A stretch of DNA of 46,522 nucleotides. Origin: Bacteroidaceae bacterium (GTDB taxonomy: Bacteria > Bacteroidota > Bacteroidia > Bacteroidales > Bacteroidaceae). Location: contig JAIKWU010000038.1 in assembly GCA_024684455.1 (NCBI GenBank), positions 1-46,522 of the forward strand. The letters are read 5' to 3'. A program made the translations under genes and the position numbers. The stretch's first letter is position 1. Each line of letters starts with the position of its first letter. This document shows, in pieces, positions 1 to 8,044 of this stretch. The notes below the pieces were generated by a model. The model worked only from the letters and a program-made list of their open reading frames with translations, made no database searches and was not told the DNA's origin.

Positions 1-142
1 GCTTATTGCGAACTTATTACGTCTATACAATCCCTGTAGACAAAGGCCGTATCAATGATTCCAGGAGCATAAAAGAGCCTTAAGTAGAAATGATAGCCTG
101 TTTAGGGTATTTTTAGGAGTATATTTGAACCTTAAGCCAAAA

Positions 143-245
143 GTTTCACTGCGGTGGTACAGAAGTTTCACAACAGAGGTACCTAAGTTCCACTGCGCTG
201 GTACAAGAGTTTCACCGCAGTGGAACAATCACTTCACCACAGTCA
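143..245. repeat. 11/22-bp periodic repeat array (GTTTCAC family)
   Basis: GTTTCAC-type heptamers begin at 143, 165, 187, 209 and 231, exactly 22 nt apart. Between them GTGGTAC/GAGGTAC/CTGGTAC/GTGGAAC heptamers sit 11 nt later at 154, 176, 198 and 220. The array is therefore a run of GTnnnAC-like words every 11 nt. It lies directly upstream of the RNA1 promoter. The same family recurs at 18071. Confidence 0.85.
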
Positions 246-277
246 GTCCCAAAATAACCGACATTTGTCACAGAATA

Positions 278-308
278 TTTGTAGTTTAACTATAATTTTG
301 TATCTTTG
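278..308 (+). promoter_or_regulatory. Bacteroidetes-type promoter of structured RNA1
   Basis: The -33 box TTTG is at 278-281 and the -7 box TATCTTTG at 301-308, separated by 19 nt, which fits the Bacteroidetes consensus closely. Transcription would begin around 313-316. Confidence 0.75.
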
Positions 309-312
309 CAAA

Positions 313-553
313 CGAGAAACAAAAACATCATGCCTATGGTATAAATCGTCAAAAAGACATATAGAAAAGAAGCGTTAACTTGCATTCTTGCTTACTGATA
401 ATTGGGGAATTAGAAGAAGCAGCCAAGAGTAGAAGTTCAACGCTCACGTCGTTTCCGGCGTGGGCTTTTACTCGTTTAGGTTGCACAGGTCATCCCCAAT
501 ACCTCAGTAAGCATAAGCGAAGTTAAAAGGTCCACGTTTTTCTTTTCTTGTCT
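313..553 (+). ncRNA. Structured RNA, copy 1 (RNA1)
   Basis: No convincing reading frame is present, but the segment folds into a long rod. GAAAAGAAGCG (366-376) pairs with CGTTTTTCTTTTC (535-547), which also supplies a U-rich end. TTAACTT pairs with AAGTTAA (520-526). GCTTACTGA (390-398) pairs with TCAGTAAGC (504-512). TTGGGGA (402-408) pairs with TCCCCAA (493-499). GCAGCC (419-424) pairs with GGTTGC (479-484), GAGTA (427-431) with TACTC (469-473), and GCTCACGTC (442-450) with GGCGTGGGC (457-465). The same helices in the same order, with different bases, are found in the RNA at 46103-46418. Words shared by both copies include CATCATGCC (326-334), GGCGTGGGCTT (457-467) and CTCGTTT (471-477). 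The class is not identified. A 6S-like RNA or the Bacteroidales-1 motif is possible, because both carry their own promoter and terminator, but this is a guess. Confidence 0.7.
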
Positions 554-617
554 GTACTCAAACTAAGGATCAATATAATTATACAGTTATATAGTTTAAC
601 AAGACAAGAATCAGATT

Positions 618-962
618 ATGAGCGATTATAATTTTAATTTAGGTAATATCATTCCTTATGATATCAAGGCTAAATATTTGCCTGTAAGGGCAATGACAGC
701 CAACTTGAGTTCATGGGGTAATGTTGCTATCATTGGATGTAATCCTGTGAAGACAGAGAGTAGTGGTGATTTTTTTGACATTGTCGAAAATAATACAACA
801 GAATATTTTGTGTTTCCCCAATACTATAGTCTTTATAATACATTAGTCAATAAGGTTTTATCAATGGAAACATGGATGCCAGATCAATCATCCTACTATA
901 CTATCAAAGGATTGGTATTTGGAAAACAGAAATATGTGCATATTGTTTATGAACTGAACTAA
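618..962 (+). CDS. Hypothetical protein, AT-rich cassette gene 1
   Basis: This 114-residue protein is not recognised. It has no signal peptide, membrane segment or obvious catalytic motif, and is rich in Asn, Tyr and Val in a way that suggests a small soluble alpha/beta protein. It is the first of three same-strand genes with clearly lower G+C than the housekeeping genes that follow; the next gene starts 13 nt after its stop. The ATG at 618 has no Shine-Dalgarno site, as is usual in this group. It begins about 65 nt after the end of structured RNA1. Base composition suggests horizontal acquisition. Confidence 0.6.
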   Translation: MSDYNFNLGNIIPYDIKAKYLPVRAMTANLSSWGNVAIIGCNPVKTESSGDFFDIVENNTTEYFVFPQYYSLYNTLVNKVLSMETWMPDQSSYYTIKGLVFGKQKYVHIVYELN

Positions 963-975
963 TCAAAAAATAATT

Positions 976-1584
976 ATGAACACGAAAATTCAAGAACAAA
1001 GTCTCTATAGCCAATTGATGAAAAATGGTTCTGAGAGTGCAGAAGGACGAGTGCGTTCCTTGTCATTATTGGAAGAAATGACCCTTATTGGCTTTGTGCC
1101 ATATAATATGGTTTGGCATAATAGTCGGATTGCTACGGCTTTCAATCTTAATGCTAAACTAATAGTTACGCCTTACTATATTAAGGTTGGAGATAATCCA
1201 GTATATCCTTATTATACAAAAGCACGCAAGGCAAAAGGTTTACGTTATTCGTTAGATGAATATCTCATTATCGATAAACTGTCAGAGTATGTTTACAACA
1301 ATCAATCATATCCTTTTACTGCTGATAAATTAAATAATGGAGGGGCACTTAGGTCATTGAAACAGAAAACCAATTATCTGGCGTTGGATGAGGATACAAA
1401 TGAAACGAAGTATGTAGGTCAAAAAGACGACATAGAATTATATCGTGATTGTTGGAAAGACAGAAGTGTCTCTGATGACATGCTTTGTTTATGTGTATAT
1501 ATGAACAAGGTTACTGGCAGACCAAGTTACATATTACTACCGTCTACCGATGTTTTTAGAGTGATACCCGAAAAGGAAGAATGA
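976..1584 (+). CDS. Hypothetical protein, AT-rich cassette gene 2
   Basis: This 202-residue soluble protein is not recognised. It is Tyr- and Asn-rich, with no signal peptide or membrane helix. The segment around residues 70-100 has many aromatic and basic residues, and the last 30 residues look like a beta-rich end (motif GRPSYILLP). It follows gene 1 by 13 nt and precedes gene 3 by 30 nt, so the three are probably co-transcribed. The A+T-rich codon use matches its two neighbours and differs from the genes after 2700. Confidence 0.6.
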   Translation: MNTKIQEQSLYSQLMKNGSESAEGRVRSLSLLEEMTLIGFVPYNMVWHNSRIATAFNLNAKLIVTPYYIKVGDNPVYPYYTKARKAKGLRYSLDEYLIIDKLSEYVYNNQSYPFTADKLNNGGALRSLKQKTNYLALDEDTNETKYVGQKDDIELYRDCWKDRSVSDDMLCLCVYMNKVTGRPSYILLPSTDVFRVIPEKEE

Positions 1585-1614
1585 ATATCTCTTTTTCATT
1601 GAGTTTAAAAGAAT

Positions 1615-2028
1615 ATGTATAATTCCATTTATTATTTTGATGACATAGGTACACCTTTCAGATTTGGGAGATATAAAGGATGGTCATTGCGAAGAGTGAT
1701 TGAGCAAAATCCTTCATACCTTTATTGGTGTGTTGACGCTATTCCCTCCTTTCGAATAAGCCCAGATGCTATTTCGCAAATCCGTGAGATGTATCCTATG
1801 TTTATCATAACACAGAACTTTGGGGGGCATATTGAAGAATATGAAGAAGATGATGATTACGAACCTGATTATGACGATTCTTCTTATGATGATAACTATA
1901 AATCCGAGGTAAATCCGACTTACGAACGCTATTCTGGTTCATATGCCCAGGATATAATGGGGTATAGCGATGATGAAATAGATACAATTTTTGATGGAGA
2001 CCCCGATGCATATTGGAATATAGATTAA
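1615..2028 (+). CDS. Small acidic protein with exonuclease X C-terminal-like segment
   Basis: The 137-residue product has two parts. Residues about 11-50 read FRFGRYKGWSLRRVI followed by NPSYLYW, which resembles the small 'GKYKGKTxxEVxxxDPxYLxW' module found at the C-terminus of exonuclease X-like proteins and in stand-alone phage or defence proteins. From about residue 76 the chain is an acidic Asp/Glu/Tyr-rich tail that is probably disordered. It is the last of the three AT-rich cassette genes. The module assignment is from memory of the family pattern; the function is unknown. Confidence 0.6.
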   Translation: MYNSIYYFDDIGTPFRFGRYKGWSLRRVIEQNPSYLYWCVDAIPSFRISPDAISQIREMYPMFIITQNFGGHIEEYEEDDDYEPDYDDSSYDDNYKSEVNPTYERYSGSYAQDIMGYSDDEIDTIFDGDPDAYWNID

Positions 2029-2091
2029 GGTGTTGTATTAATAAGGATCAAGGCATTATAACGTGAGACATGAACTAAATTAGAGTTACCG

Positions 2092-2652
2092 ATGAAAAAA
2101 TATGTCATAGTATTGCTTGCCAGTTGTCTGCTTTCCTGCGGACAGCAACAAAAGGAGAGTGTAGAAGATACTACAGTACAGGATGAATGTATCGATTCTA
2201 TTAAAAGCAGAGAAGAAACACATGGTGATATGGATGAGTATGAAAAACTATTCATGTCCTATCATCCTTCGGGATATATAGATTTCTTCGGAGTGCCACT
2301 TAAAGGATCAAGTGTTGATGAGGCCATTCAGCAGGCAGTCCAAAAGAGTGGGGTACTTAGAATCGTTGAGCAGAGAAGTGACAATGGTGTTCTGATTGTG
2401 GAATTCTGTGGGATTCCTGCAGCAATGAATGTGGGATGGCGAGAAATCGAAGATAGTGTTCGTGTTGAGAATTTGACCTTCACTTCTTCACAGCAAGACC
2501 CTCGAAGCATTAAGAAGTGGGTCGATTCTATAGCCAAGTATTACGGCGAATACGAATATGAAGAAGAGGAGGAAAGATACTATTGGCATGAGTGTGGCAT
2601 CAGAATTCGTCGTCTTCATACAGATGATGGAGGTACGGTGATATTCTTTTAA
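2092..2652 (+). CDS. Putative lipoprotein
   Basis: The 186-residue product starts with a typical lipoprotein signal: MKK, a hydrophobic stretch and the lipobox LLSC with Cys at residue 16, followed by a polar Gln-rich linker. The mature part, from about residue 55, has a segment resembling the repeated 'GVPLKGSxxD' pattern seen in Bacteroidales hypothetical proteins, and ends with an acidic EYEYEEEEE run and a short basic/aromatic tail. It probably sits in the outer or inner membrane facing the periplasm. It is 63 nt downstream of the AT-rich cassette and followed by a strong hairpin at 2664-2707. Confidence 0.7.
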   Translation: MKKYVIVLLASCLLSCGQQQKESVEDTTVQDECIDSIKSREETHGDMDEYEKLFMSYHPSGYIDFFGVPLKGSSVDEAIQQAVQKSGVLRIVEQRSDNGVLIVEFCGIPAAMNVGWREIEDSVRVENLTFTSSQQDPRSIKKWVDSIAKYYGEYEYEEEEERYYWHECGIRIRRLHTDDGGTVIFF

Positions 2653-2663
2653 TCTTTCACATT

Positions 2664-2707
2664 ACACATAGGGGGAAGCATCATTGCAATGCTTCCCCCC
2701 TATGTGT
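2664..2707. terminator. Strong inverted repeat between convergent genes
   Basis: ACACATAGGGGGAAGCAT (2664-2681) pairs with an almost perfect complement ending at 2707. It lies between the convergent lipoprotein gene (stop 2652) and the CMD-family gene (stop 2727), so it could terminate both. No long U tract follows on the plus strand. Confidence 0.7.
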
Positions 2708-2726
2708 ATTTCTGAATTATAAACGG

Positions 2727-3509
2727 TTAAATCAGTTTTTCGCTGTAGGCATCGTTGATGACATTGATGGCACCCAGTGAACGAGGGAATCCTATCCACG
2801 GAAGCATTGCGGTGACAGCAGCCACCATCTCTTTCTTCGTTATTTTCATGTTTCTGCAGCCTATGGCATGAGTGCGCAGACGGTCGTCGCAGCCACCCAT
2901 CGCGGCGAGCATACAGAACGTGATGAGTTCGCGGTGCTGGAGGTCGATGCCGTTTCGTGTGTAGAACTTGCCAAAGCAGTAGTCGGTCATGAAACGGACG
3001 ATGTGCTCCTGTCCTTTGGGCGATGTCTCAAGCATGTTTTCGGCATTGCCTTCGCCCCAGAGCGCATCAATCATCTCGATACCTTTCTGCCTGCAGTTCT
3101 GGTCGGTCGTCGTCGCTTGGTCGTCGAGTGGCAGACGGATATCATTGTTCTCAAACACTTCGTTCATGACGAGCAGGAAATCGATGACGCGCGAGAACCC
3201 CAGGAAGGGAACGGCTTGGTAAACGATTTCGCGGATTTCGCGAGGCTTCACACCTACGTTAAGGGCGGCATCTACGTACATGCGGAATTCGGTCAGCGCG
3301 TTGCAGCCCAGTGTGGATGCTAGAATGCACATGACGCGTGTTTTCTCGATGACAGGGCCGTCTGCCACCTTCAGGGCCTCGTCGAATGCGAAGTTGTCGA
3401 AGATGGCTGTGAGTTCGGGATCGCTCTTCAGTGTATTCACACTATTGCGGACGGAAAAAAGTTTTTTGATTTCCTTGTGTGCCTTTTCGGTGATTTTGAT
3501 TTCTTTCAT
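2727..3509 (-). CDS. Carboxymuconolactone decarboxylase (CMD/AhpD-like) family protein, two domains
   Basis: The 260-residue protein carries two tandem CMD-like helical domains. The first (about residues 30-115) includes CILASTLGCNALTEFRMYV and a 'GVKPREIREIVYQ' turn. The second (about 150-250) includes ELITFCMLAAMGGCDDRLRTH and 'ITKKEMVAAVTAMLPWIGFPR'. Proteins of this type act in AhpD-like thiol peroxidase chemistry or as small-molecule decarboxylases; the substrate cannot be told from sequence. The spaced cysteines and the histidine of the second domain are where the family's active site lies. A TATCTTTG -7 box lies upstream on the minus strand (3539-3546). Confidence 0.8.
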   Translation of the reverse strand: MKEIKITEKAHKEIKKLFSVRNSVNTLKSDPELTAIFDNFAFDEALKVADGPVIEKTRVMCILASTLGCNALTEFRMYVDAALNVGVKPREIREIVYQAVPFLGFSRVIDFLLVMNEVFENNDIRLPLDDQATTTDQNCRQKGIEMIDALWGEGNAENMLETSPKGQEHIVRFMTDYCFGKFYTRNGIDLQHRELITFCMLAAMGGCDDRLRTHAIGCRNMKITKKEMVAAVTAMLPWIGFPRSLGAINVINDAYSEKLI

Positions 3510-3845
3510 AGGTTGAGTGGTTTTGTTGTTGTTACGTGCAAAGATAACGAAAAAAACGTCTCCATTGTTATTTCAGCATGACATTTTCGCATTTTTTAAC
3601 CGAAAAGCGTTAATTTTTTATTGAAGTGGCGAGTTTCTGTCGAAAAAAGACGTACCTTTGTATAAAATTTCATATGACATGCTTCTGTGTGCAGACGTTT
3701 GTGACAAAAAGTAAGTTAAAGTTGGCTTTTGTGTTGACAAAATGAAAGAATTTTGTGTTAAATTAAAATTTTTTTCATAAAATACACAAAAGTTGTCTCA
3801 AAATGTTATAACTTTGCACGCGATTAGTTCATAAAGATTGTTATT
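3510..3845. promoter_or_regulatory. Divergent AT-rich intergenic region before glnN
   Basis: About 335 bp without a gene separates the divergent CMD-family gene and glnN. It holds the minus-strand -7 box at 3539-3546 and a plus-strand -7 box TAACTTTG at 3809-3816 that would drive glnN. An ACAAAAT...ATTTTGT inverted repeat near 3738-3757 could be an operator, although the AT-rich context makes chance likely. Confidence 0.5.
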
Positions 3846-6038
3846 ATGGCATCGAAATTGAGATTTAAGGTGGTTGACGAGGCGTTTAAGAAACGTCCCG
3901 TCGAAGTGGCGGCACGTGAAGAGCGTCCGTCGGAGTATTTTGGTAAGTACGTTTTTAATAAGCAGAAAATGTACCAGTATCTGTCTCCGAATGCCTATCA
4001 CAAGATGTGTGACGTCATCGACCACGGTGCTCCGTTCGACATTACTATTGCCGATGAGGTGGCCGAGGGAATGAAGCGCTGGGCGCTCGACAACGGCGTT
4101 ACGCACTACACACACTGGTTTCAGCCACTGACCGAGGGAACGGCTGAGAAACACGACGGATTTGTAGAGCATGACGGCAAAGGCGGTATGGTGGAACAGT
4201 TTGAAGGAAAAATCCTCGTGCAGCAAGAACCGGACGCTTCGTCGTTCCCCAACGGCGGCATCCGATCGACGTTCGAGGCGCGTGGCTACAGTGCCTGGGA
4301 TCCGACTTCGCCAGTCTTCATCATCGGTGACACGCTGATGATTCCTACTATATTTATTGCTTATACGGGCGAGGCACTCGACTATAAGGTACCGTTGAAA
4401 AAGGCGCTTTATGCTGTCGATAAAGCCGCAACGGCCGTTTGTCAGTACTTCTATCCGGAGGTAAAGAAAGTGGTGAGCAATCTTGGCTGGGAACAAGAGT
4501 ATTTTCTCGTTGACGAGTCACTCTATACGGCACGTCCAGACCTCGTCATGACCGGACGCACGCTGATGGGACATGATTCGGCGAAGAACCAGCAGATGGA
4601 CGACCACTACTTCGGTTCTATCCCTGAACGAGTGGAGAATTTCATGCGCGATATAGAGATACATGCACTTGAACTCGGCATTCCTGTCAAGACGCGCCAC
4701 AATGAAGTGGCACCTGGTCAGTTTGAGCTGGCGCCCATATTTGAAGAAACGAACCTTGCCGTTGACCACAACATGCTGATGATGGCGATGATGAAACGTG
4801 TGGCACGTAAGCATGGATTCCGTTGTCTGCTCCACGAAAAACCGTTTAAGGGTGTCAATGGCAGTGGTAAACACTGCAACTGGAGCCTTTCTGCGGATAA
4901 TGGTGTGCTGCTTCATGCCCCAGGAAAGACGCCGCTCGACAATCTGCGTTTCGTTACATTTATAGTCGAGACGCTGAAGGCTGTATATGACCATAATGGA
5001 CTTCTCAAAGCCAGTATCATCACAGCGACCAACGCTCATCGTCTGGGTGCGAACGAGGCTCCTCCAGCCATCATTTCGTCGTTCCTCGGACGTACGGTAA
5101 GTGACCTGCTCGACCATGTTGCCGAATCGAGCGAGGACGAAATCCTCACTGTTTCAGGCAAGACGAAGATGCGTCTGGATATACCTTCGATTCCTGAGAT
5201 TCTCATCGACAATACTGACCGCAACCGCACCTCGCCCTTTGCCTTTACGGGCAACCGTTTTGAATTCCGTGCTGTGGGTTCGGAGGCCAACTGCGCCAGT
5301 GCCATGCTGACGCTGAACACGGCTGTAGCCGAGGCGCTTATGAATTTCAAGGAGCGTGTCGATGCGCTCATTGCCGAGGGACTTGCGAAGGAGAGTGCCA
5401 TTCTGCGTGTACTGCGTGACGACATACGCTATGTGCGCCCGATACGTTTCGACGGCAACGGTTACAGCGACGAGTGGAAACAGGAGGCTGCACAGCGTGG
5501 CTTGGATTGCGAGACTTCCTGTCCTTTGATTTACGACCGATACCTCGATGATGCGTCCGTCCGTATGTTCGAGAGCCAGCATGTGATGACACGTGTCGAA
5601 CTTGCTGCACGCAACGAAATCAAGTGGGAAACTTACACAAAAAAGATTCAGATCGAGTCGCGCGTGTTTGGCGACCTCTGCATGAATCATATCATTCCTG
5701 TCGTGACCAACTACCAGTCGCTTCTCATCGACAATGTGCATAAACTGAAGGAAATCTTCTCCGCCGACAAGGCAGAAAAGATTTCCAGCAATAACCTGCG
5801 TCTGATTGAGCAGATTTCAGAGCATGAAACATTTATCAGTGAGCATGTGCAGAAGATGATTGATGAGCGGAAGCGTGCCAACCGTATCGGTGACGAACGC
5901 GAAAAAGCCATTGCCTATCACGACCATGTGGCTCCGTTGCTCGAAACCATCCGCTATCATGTCGATAAACTCGAGATGATTGTCGATGACGAACTTTGGC
6001 CTCTGCCGAAGTATCGTGAACTCCTGTTCATCCGATAG
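3846..6038 (+). CDS. glnN: Glutamine synthetase type III
   Basis: It makes glutamine from glutamate, ammonia and ATP in the cytoplasm and is the main ammonia-assimilation enzyme of many Bacteroidales. The 730-residue length is typical of GSIII, far longer than GSI or GSII. Visible features are the N-terminal GSIII extension with the segment FNKQKMYQYLSP, the glutamate-binding region around residues 280-300 (RHNEVAPGQFELAP), the ATP-site segment VNGSGKHCNWS starting at residue 337, and the NRTSPFAFTGNRFEFRAVGS block around 460-480. The ATG at 3846 follows a TAACTTTG -7 box by about 30 nt. The gene stands alone and ends 1 nt from the convergent lipoprotein gene. Confidence 0.97.
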   Translation: MASKLRFKVVDEAFKKRPVEVAAREERPSEYFGKYVFNKQKMYQYLSPNAYHKMCDVIDHGAPFDITIADEVAEGMKRWALDNGVTHYTHWFQPLTEGTAEKHDGFVEHDGKGGMVEQFEGKILVQQEPDASSFPNGGIRSTFEARGYSAWDPTSPVFIIGDTLMIPTIFIAYTGEALDYKVPLKKALYAVDKAATAVCQYFYPEVKKVVSNLGWEQEYFLVDESLYTARPDLVMTGRTLMGHDSAKNQQMDDHYFGSIPERVENFMRDIEIHALELGIPVKTRHNEVAPGQFELAPIFEETNLAVDHNMLMMAMMKRVARKHGFRCLLHEKPFKGVNGSGKHCNWSLSADNGVLLHAPGKTPLDNLRFVTFIVETLKAVYDHNGLLKASIITATNAHRLGANEAPPAIISSFLGRTVSDLLDHVAESSEDEILTVSGKTKMRLDIPSIPEILIDNTDRNRTSPFAFTGNRFEFRAVGSEANCASAMLTLNTAVAEALMNFKERVDALIAEGLAKESAILRVLRDDIRYVRPIRFDGNGYSDEWKQEAAQRGLDCETSCPLIYDRYLDDASVRMFESQHVMTRVELAARNEIKWETYTKKIQIESRVFGDLCMNHIIPVVTNYQSLLIDNVHKLKEIFSADKAEKISSNNLRLIEQISEHETFISEHVQKMIDERKRANRIGDEREKAIAYHDHVAPLLETIRYHVDKLEMIVDDELWPLPKYRELLFIR

Positions 6039-6039
6039 G

Positions 6040-6912
6040 TCAATACTCACCAAGGCTGTGCAGCATACCGAGGTAGGTGCTGCACCAGAACGTGTCGAAG
6101 TCCCCGTCGCCGTCTGAGTCGTATTTCCATACGCCGATTTCGCGTTTTGAACTCAACTGTGAAGACTGAATCCATAGTTGCACATAATCCTTGTCGGAGG
6201 TATAACTATAGTTTGTCATCTCCATCGTCATGACGTAGGGCTTCTCAGCGGGTGTGTAGTTGTTGGCATACTTGGCTCCTTCCAGCCACGAACGCACCTT
6301 GTCAAACTTCTTGTACTGATTGGCTTGGCTCCAGTCCGATTTGTAGTAGTCGGTCATCTGAGCCGAAGCGTCGGGAAAGTGTACCATCTGTGCATCACGG
6401 TTTTCCGACTTCGTCACCCTGCCCACATAGTCGAGCATCGCCTTTGCCGTTTCCTTGTCGTAGTTCATCTGGTTTAATGCAGCCACCAGCAGGATGGGTT
6501 GCAGATAGGGGCTTTGGTGAATGTCGGTCATGCCGTTGGGCAGATTCAGGTTTTTCAGTTCCTCCACGCTGGCAGGAAGGTCTTCAATCGAAACTTTTAC
6601 GACGCCGAACGGAGCGTCCTTATAGACATAGTTGGTTCCGTTCGACAGACGAATGGTCAGATCCTCGTAAGTCAGTCCGCTCTCGTCAATGTTGACTTGC
6701 AGGGACCGTGCCGACGGACTTTGCATGGGTGAATCAGGTTCGGCGGCTTGATCATCGGCATTCATCTCGTCTGTCCCGAGTATGCCTGTGGTCATCGTAC
6801 TTGCTTTGTCGGAGCGAGGTGTGCCTGCGTCACACGAATTGAGAGGCAGGACTGCCAGCAGCCCAGCGATTGAGAACACTAAGTTCTTCACAATGTACAT
6901 GAAAGTTTTCAT
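6040..6912 (-). CDS. Putative lipoprotein with acidic Asp/Gly loop
   Basis: The 290-residue protein begins with a signal of about 27 residues ending in the lipobox LNSC, so it should be lipidated and exported. Residues 30-70 are a low-complexity Ser/Asp/Ala linker. The rest is not recognised. Near the C-terminus is DSDGDGDFDTFW, which resembles a calcium-binding DxDxDG loop, within a beta-rich region (VMTMEMTNYSYTSDKDYVQLWIQ). The -7 box TATATTTG (6959-6966) and -33 TTTG (6987-6990) lie upstream on the minus strand. It is convergent with glnN. Confidence 0.75.
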   Translation of the reverse strand: MKTFMYIVKNLVFSIAGLLAVLPLNSCDAGTPRSDKASTMTTGILGTDEMNADDQAAEPDSPMQSPSARSLQVNIDESGLTYEDLTIRLSNGTNYVYKDAPFGVVKVSIEDLPASVEELKNLNLPNGMTDIHQSPYLQPILLVAALNQMNYDKETAKAMLDYVGRVTKSENRDAQMVHFPDASAQMTDYYKSDWSQANQYKKFDKVRSWLEGAKYANNYTPAEKPYVMTMEMTNYSYTSDKDYVQLWIQSSQLSSKREIGVWKYDSDGDGDFDTFWCSTYLGMLHSLGEY

Positions 6913-6958
6913 TTTTTATGGTTTAGAGTGAATAAGTATGTGGGTGTAATATATGCTG

Positions 6959-6990
6959 CAAATATACGATTATGTGTCCATTCCGCCAAA
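6959..6990 (-). promoter_or_regulatory. Promoter of the 6040-6912 lipoprotein gene
   Basis: Read on the minus strand, TTTG (6987-6990) and TATATTTG (6959-6966) are separated by 20 nt, matching the Bacteroidetes consensus. Confidence 0.65.
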
Positions 6991-7020
6991 GGAATGCTCA
7001 AAAATCTTCCGACTCGCATT

Positions 7021-7049
7021 GAGTACTTGAAAATCATACGCCAAGTCAT
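7021..7049. repeat. Degenerate two-unit 22-bp repeat
   Basis: GAGTACTTG at 7021 is followed 22 nt later by a CAAGT unit at 7042-7046, with CATACGCC between them, as in the arrays at 9906 and 32472. It appears to be a decayed or short member of that family. Confidence 0.45.
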
Positions 7050-7063
7050 AGGGGGGATTGTGC

Positions 7064-7126
7064 CGGCAATAAAAATAAATAATGTTAATTTATTTTGTAT
7101 TACTCTCACTTAATCGTATCTTTGCA
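7064..7126 (+). promoter_or_regulatory. Promoter of GH25 gene; near-copy of the rnpB promoter
   Basis: The -33 TTTG (7094-7097) and -7 TATCTTTG (7117-7124) are separated by 19 nt. By eye, the whole 63-bp segment matches 10133-10195 at 60 positions, far beyond the promoter boxes themselves. Confidence 0.8.
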
Positions 7127-7146
7127 CATAATTCTTGGATTTGAAC

Positions 7147-8004
7147 ATGTCCCATCGTTTCTACATATTTCTCCTGTCTGTCCTGATGCTGCTAGTCTGT
7201 CTGCCTGCCGATGCTCGCAAGAAGCCGACTAAGTATGATGTGAAGCGTGAGCAAGCCAGTGCTCTGCCGTTGATAGAACCCGATCCCATCAACCGTAAGT
7301 CGAAACCCGACAGCAGTCCGCGTGTGGTTCAGGATGTCAGTCTGAAAGGCGGTGGTGGTGGAGGTACACAGGCACGTCGTCAGCGAAGCAGTGTCAATGG
7401 ACAGTTCCCGCAAGGCATTGATGTGAGCCATCATCAGGGCTACATCAACTGGGCCGAGGTGGCACGTTCACGTGAGGTGCAGTTCGTCTATCTGAAGGCT
7501 TCTGAAGGTGCCAATTACATTGACGATACCTACGAATTCAATGTGCGTGAGGCTCGCCGCAACGGCCTGAAGGTGGGGCCTTACCACTTCTTTCGTCCAG
7601 GTGTGGATGCCGACGTTCAGTTCCGCAACATGATGAGCATCGTCAACGTGAAGCACGTCGATCTCATTCCGATGATTGATGTCGAGGTGACGAGCCGTGG
7701 TGTGTCGATGGCCACATTTCATGCCAGGCTGGAACGTTTGCTAGAACTTGTGACAAAGGAATTTGGCAAACGTCCGATTATTTACACCGGCAAGAATTTC
7801 TACAACAAACACATGTATGGTGGGCGTTACAGCCGTTACAAGTTCTGGATTGCCGCCTATTCGTTTGAGGAGCCGATGCTGTATGACGACGATGATTATG
7901 TGATTTGGCAATACACAGGGCAGGGCAGTATGCGTGGCATCCGCGGCAGTGTCGATTTGAACCGCTTTGTCGGAAATCACAATGTGAAGGATATCCAATA
8001 CTAA
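7147..8004 (+). CDS. Glycoside hydrolase family 25 lysozyme
   Basis: It is a predicted exported muramidase that cuts the N-acetylmuramic acid-N-acetylglucosamine linkage of peptidoglycan. After a signal peptide (ending near ADA) and a linker with a Gly run, the catalytic domain begins with GIDVSHHQGYINW and contains YLKASEG, GPYHFFRP and the acidic motif PMIDVEV, all hallmarks of GH25 barrels. It ends with the usual WQYTG and DLNRF blocks. The ATG at 7147 was chosen; a TTG at 7135 in the same frame lies only 11 nt past the -7 box. The next gene, also predicted to act on the cell wall, starts 40 nt downstream. Confidence 0.93.
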   Translation: MSHRFYIFLLSVLMLLVCLPADARKKPTKYDVKREQASALPLIEPDPINRKSKPDSSPRVVQDVSLKGGGGGGTQARRQRSSVNGQFPQGIDVSHHQGYINWAEVARSREVQFVYLKASEGANYIDDTYEFNVREARRNGLKVGPYHFFRPGVDADVQFRNMMSIVNVKHVDLIPMIDVEVTSRGVSMATFHARLERLLELVTKEFGKRPIIYTGKNFYNKHMYGGRYSRYKFWIAAYSFEEPMLYDDDDYVIWQYTGQGSMRGIRGSVDLNRFVGNHNVKDIQY

Positions 8005-8044
8005 GACCCCTGATTCCCTCCCCCAAAAGGGAACTTCAAATCCG

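Noticed and set aside
143..245. Possible CRISPR array
   Set aside because: The period is 11/22 nt with no unique spacers of 30-40 nt, and no cas genes are present; the same holds for the other arrays.
313..553. tmRNA, or a retron RNA, as identity of RNA1
   Set aside because: No tRNA-like ends or tag frame for tmRNA, and no reverse transcriptase gene nearby for a retron.
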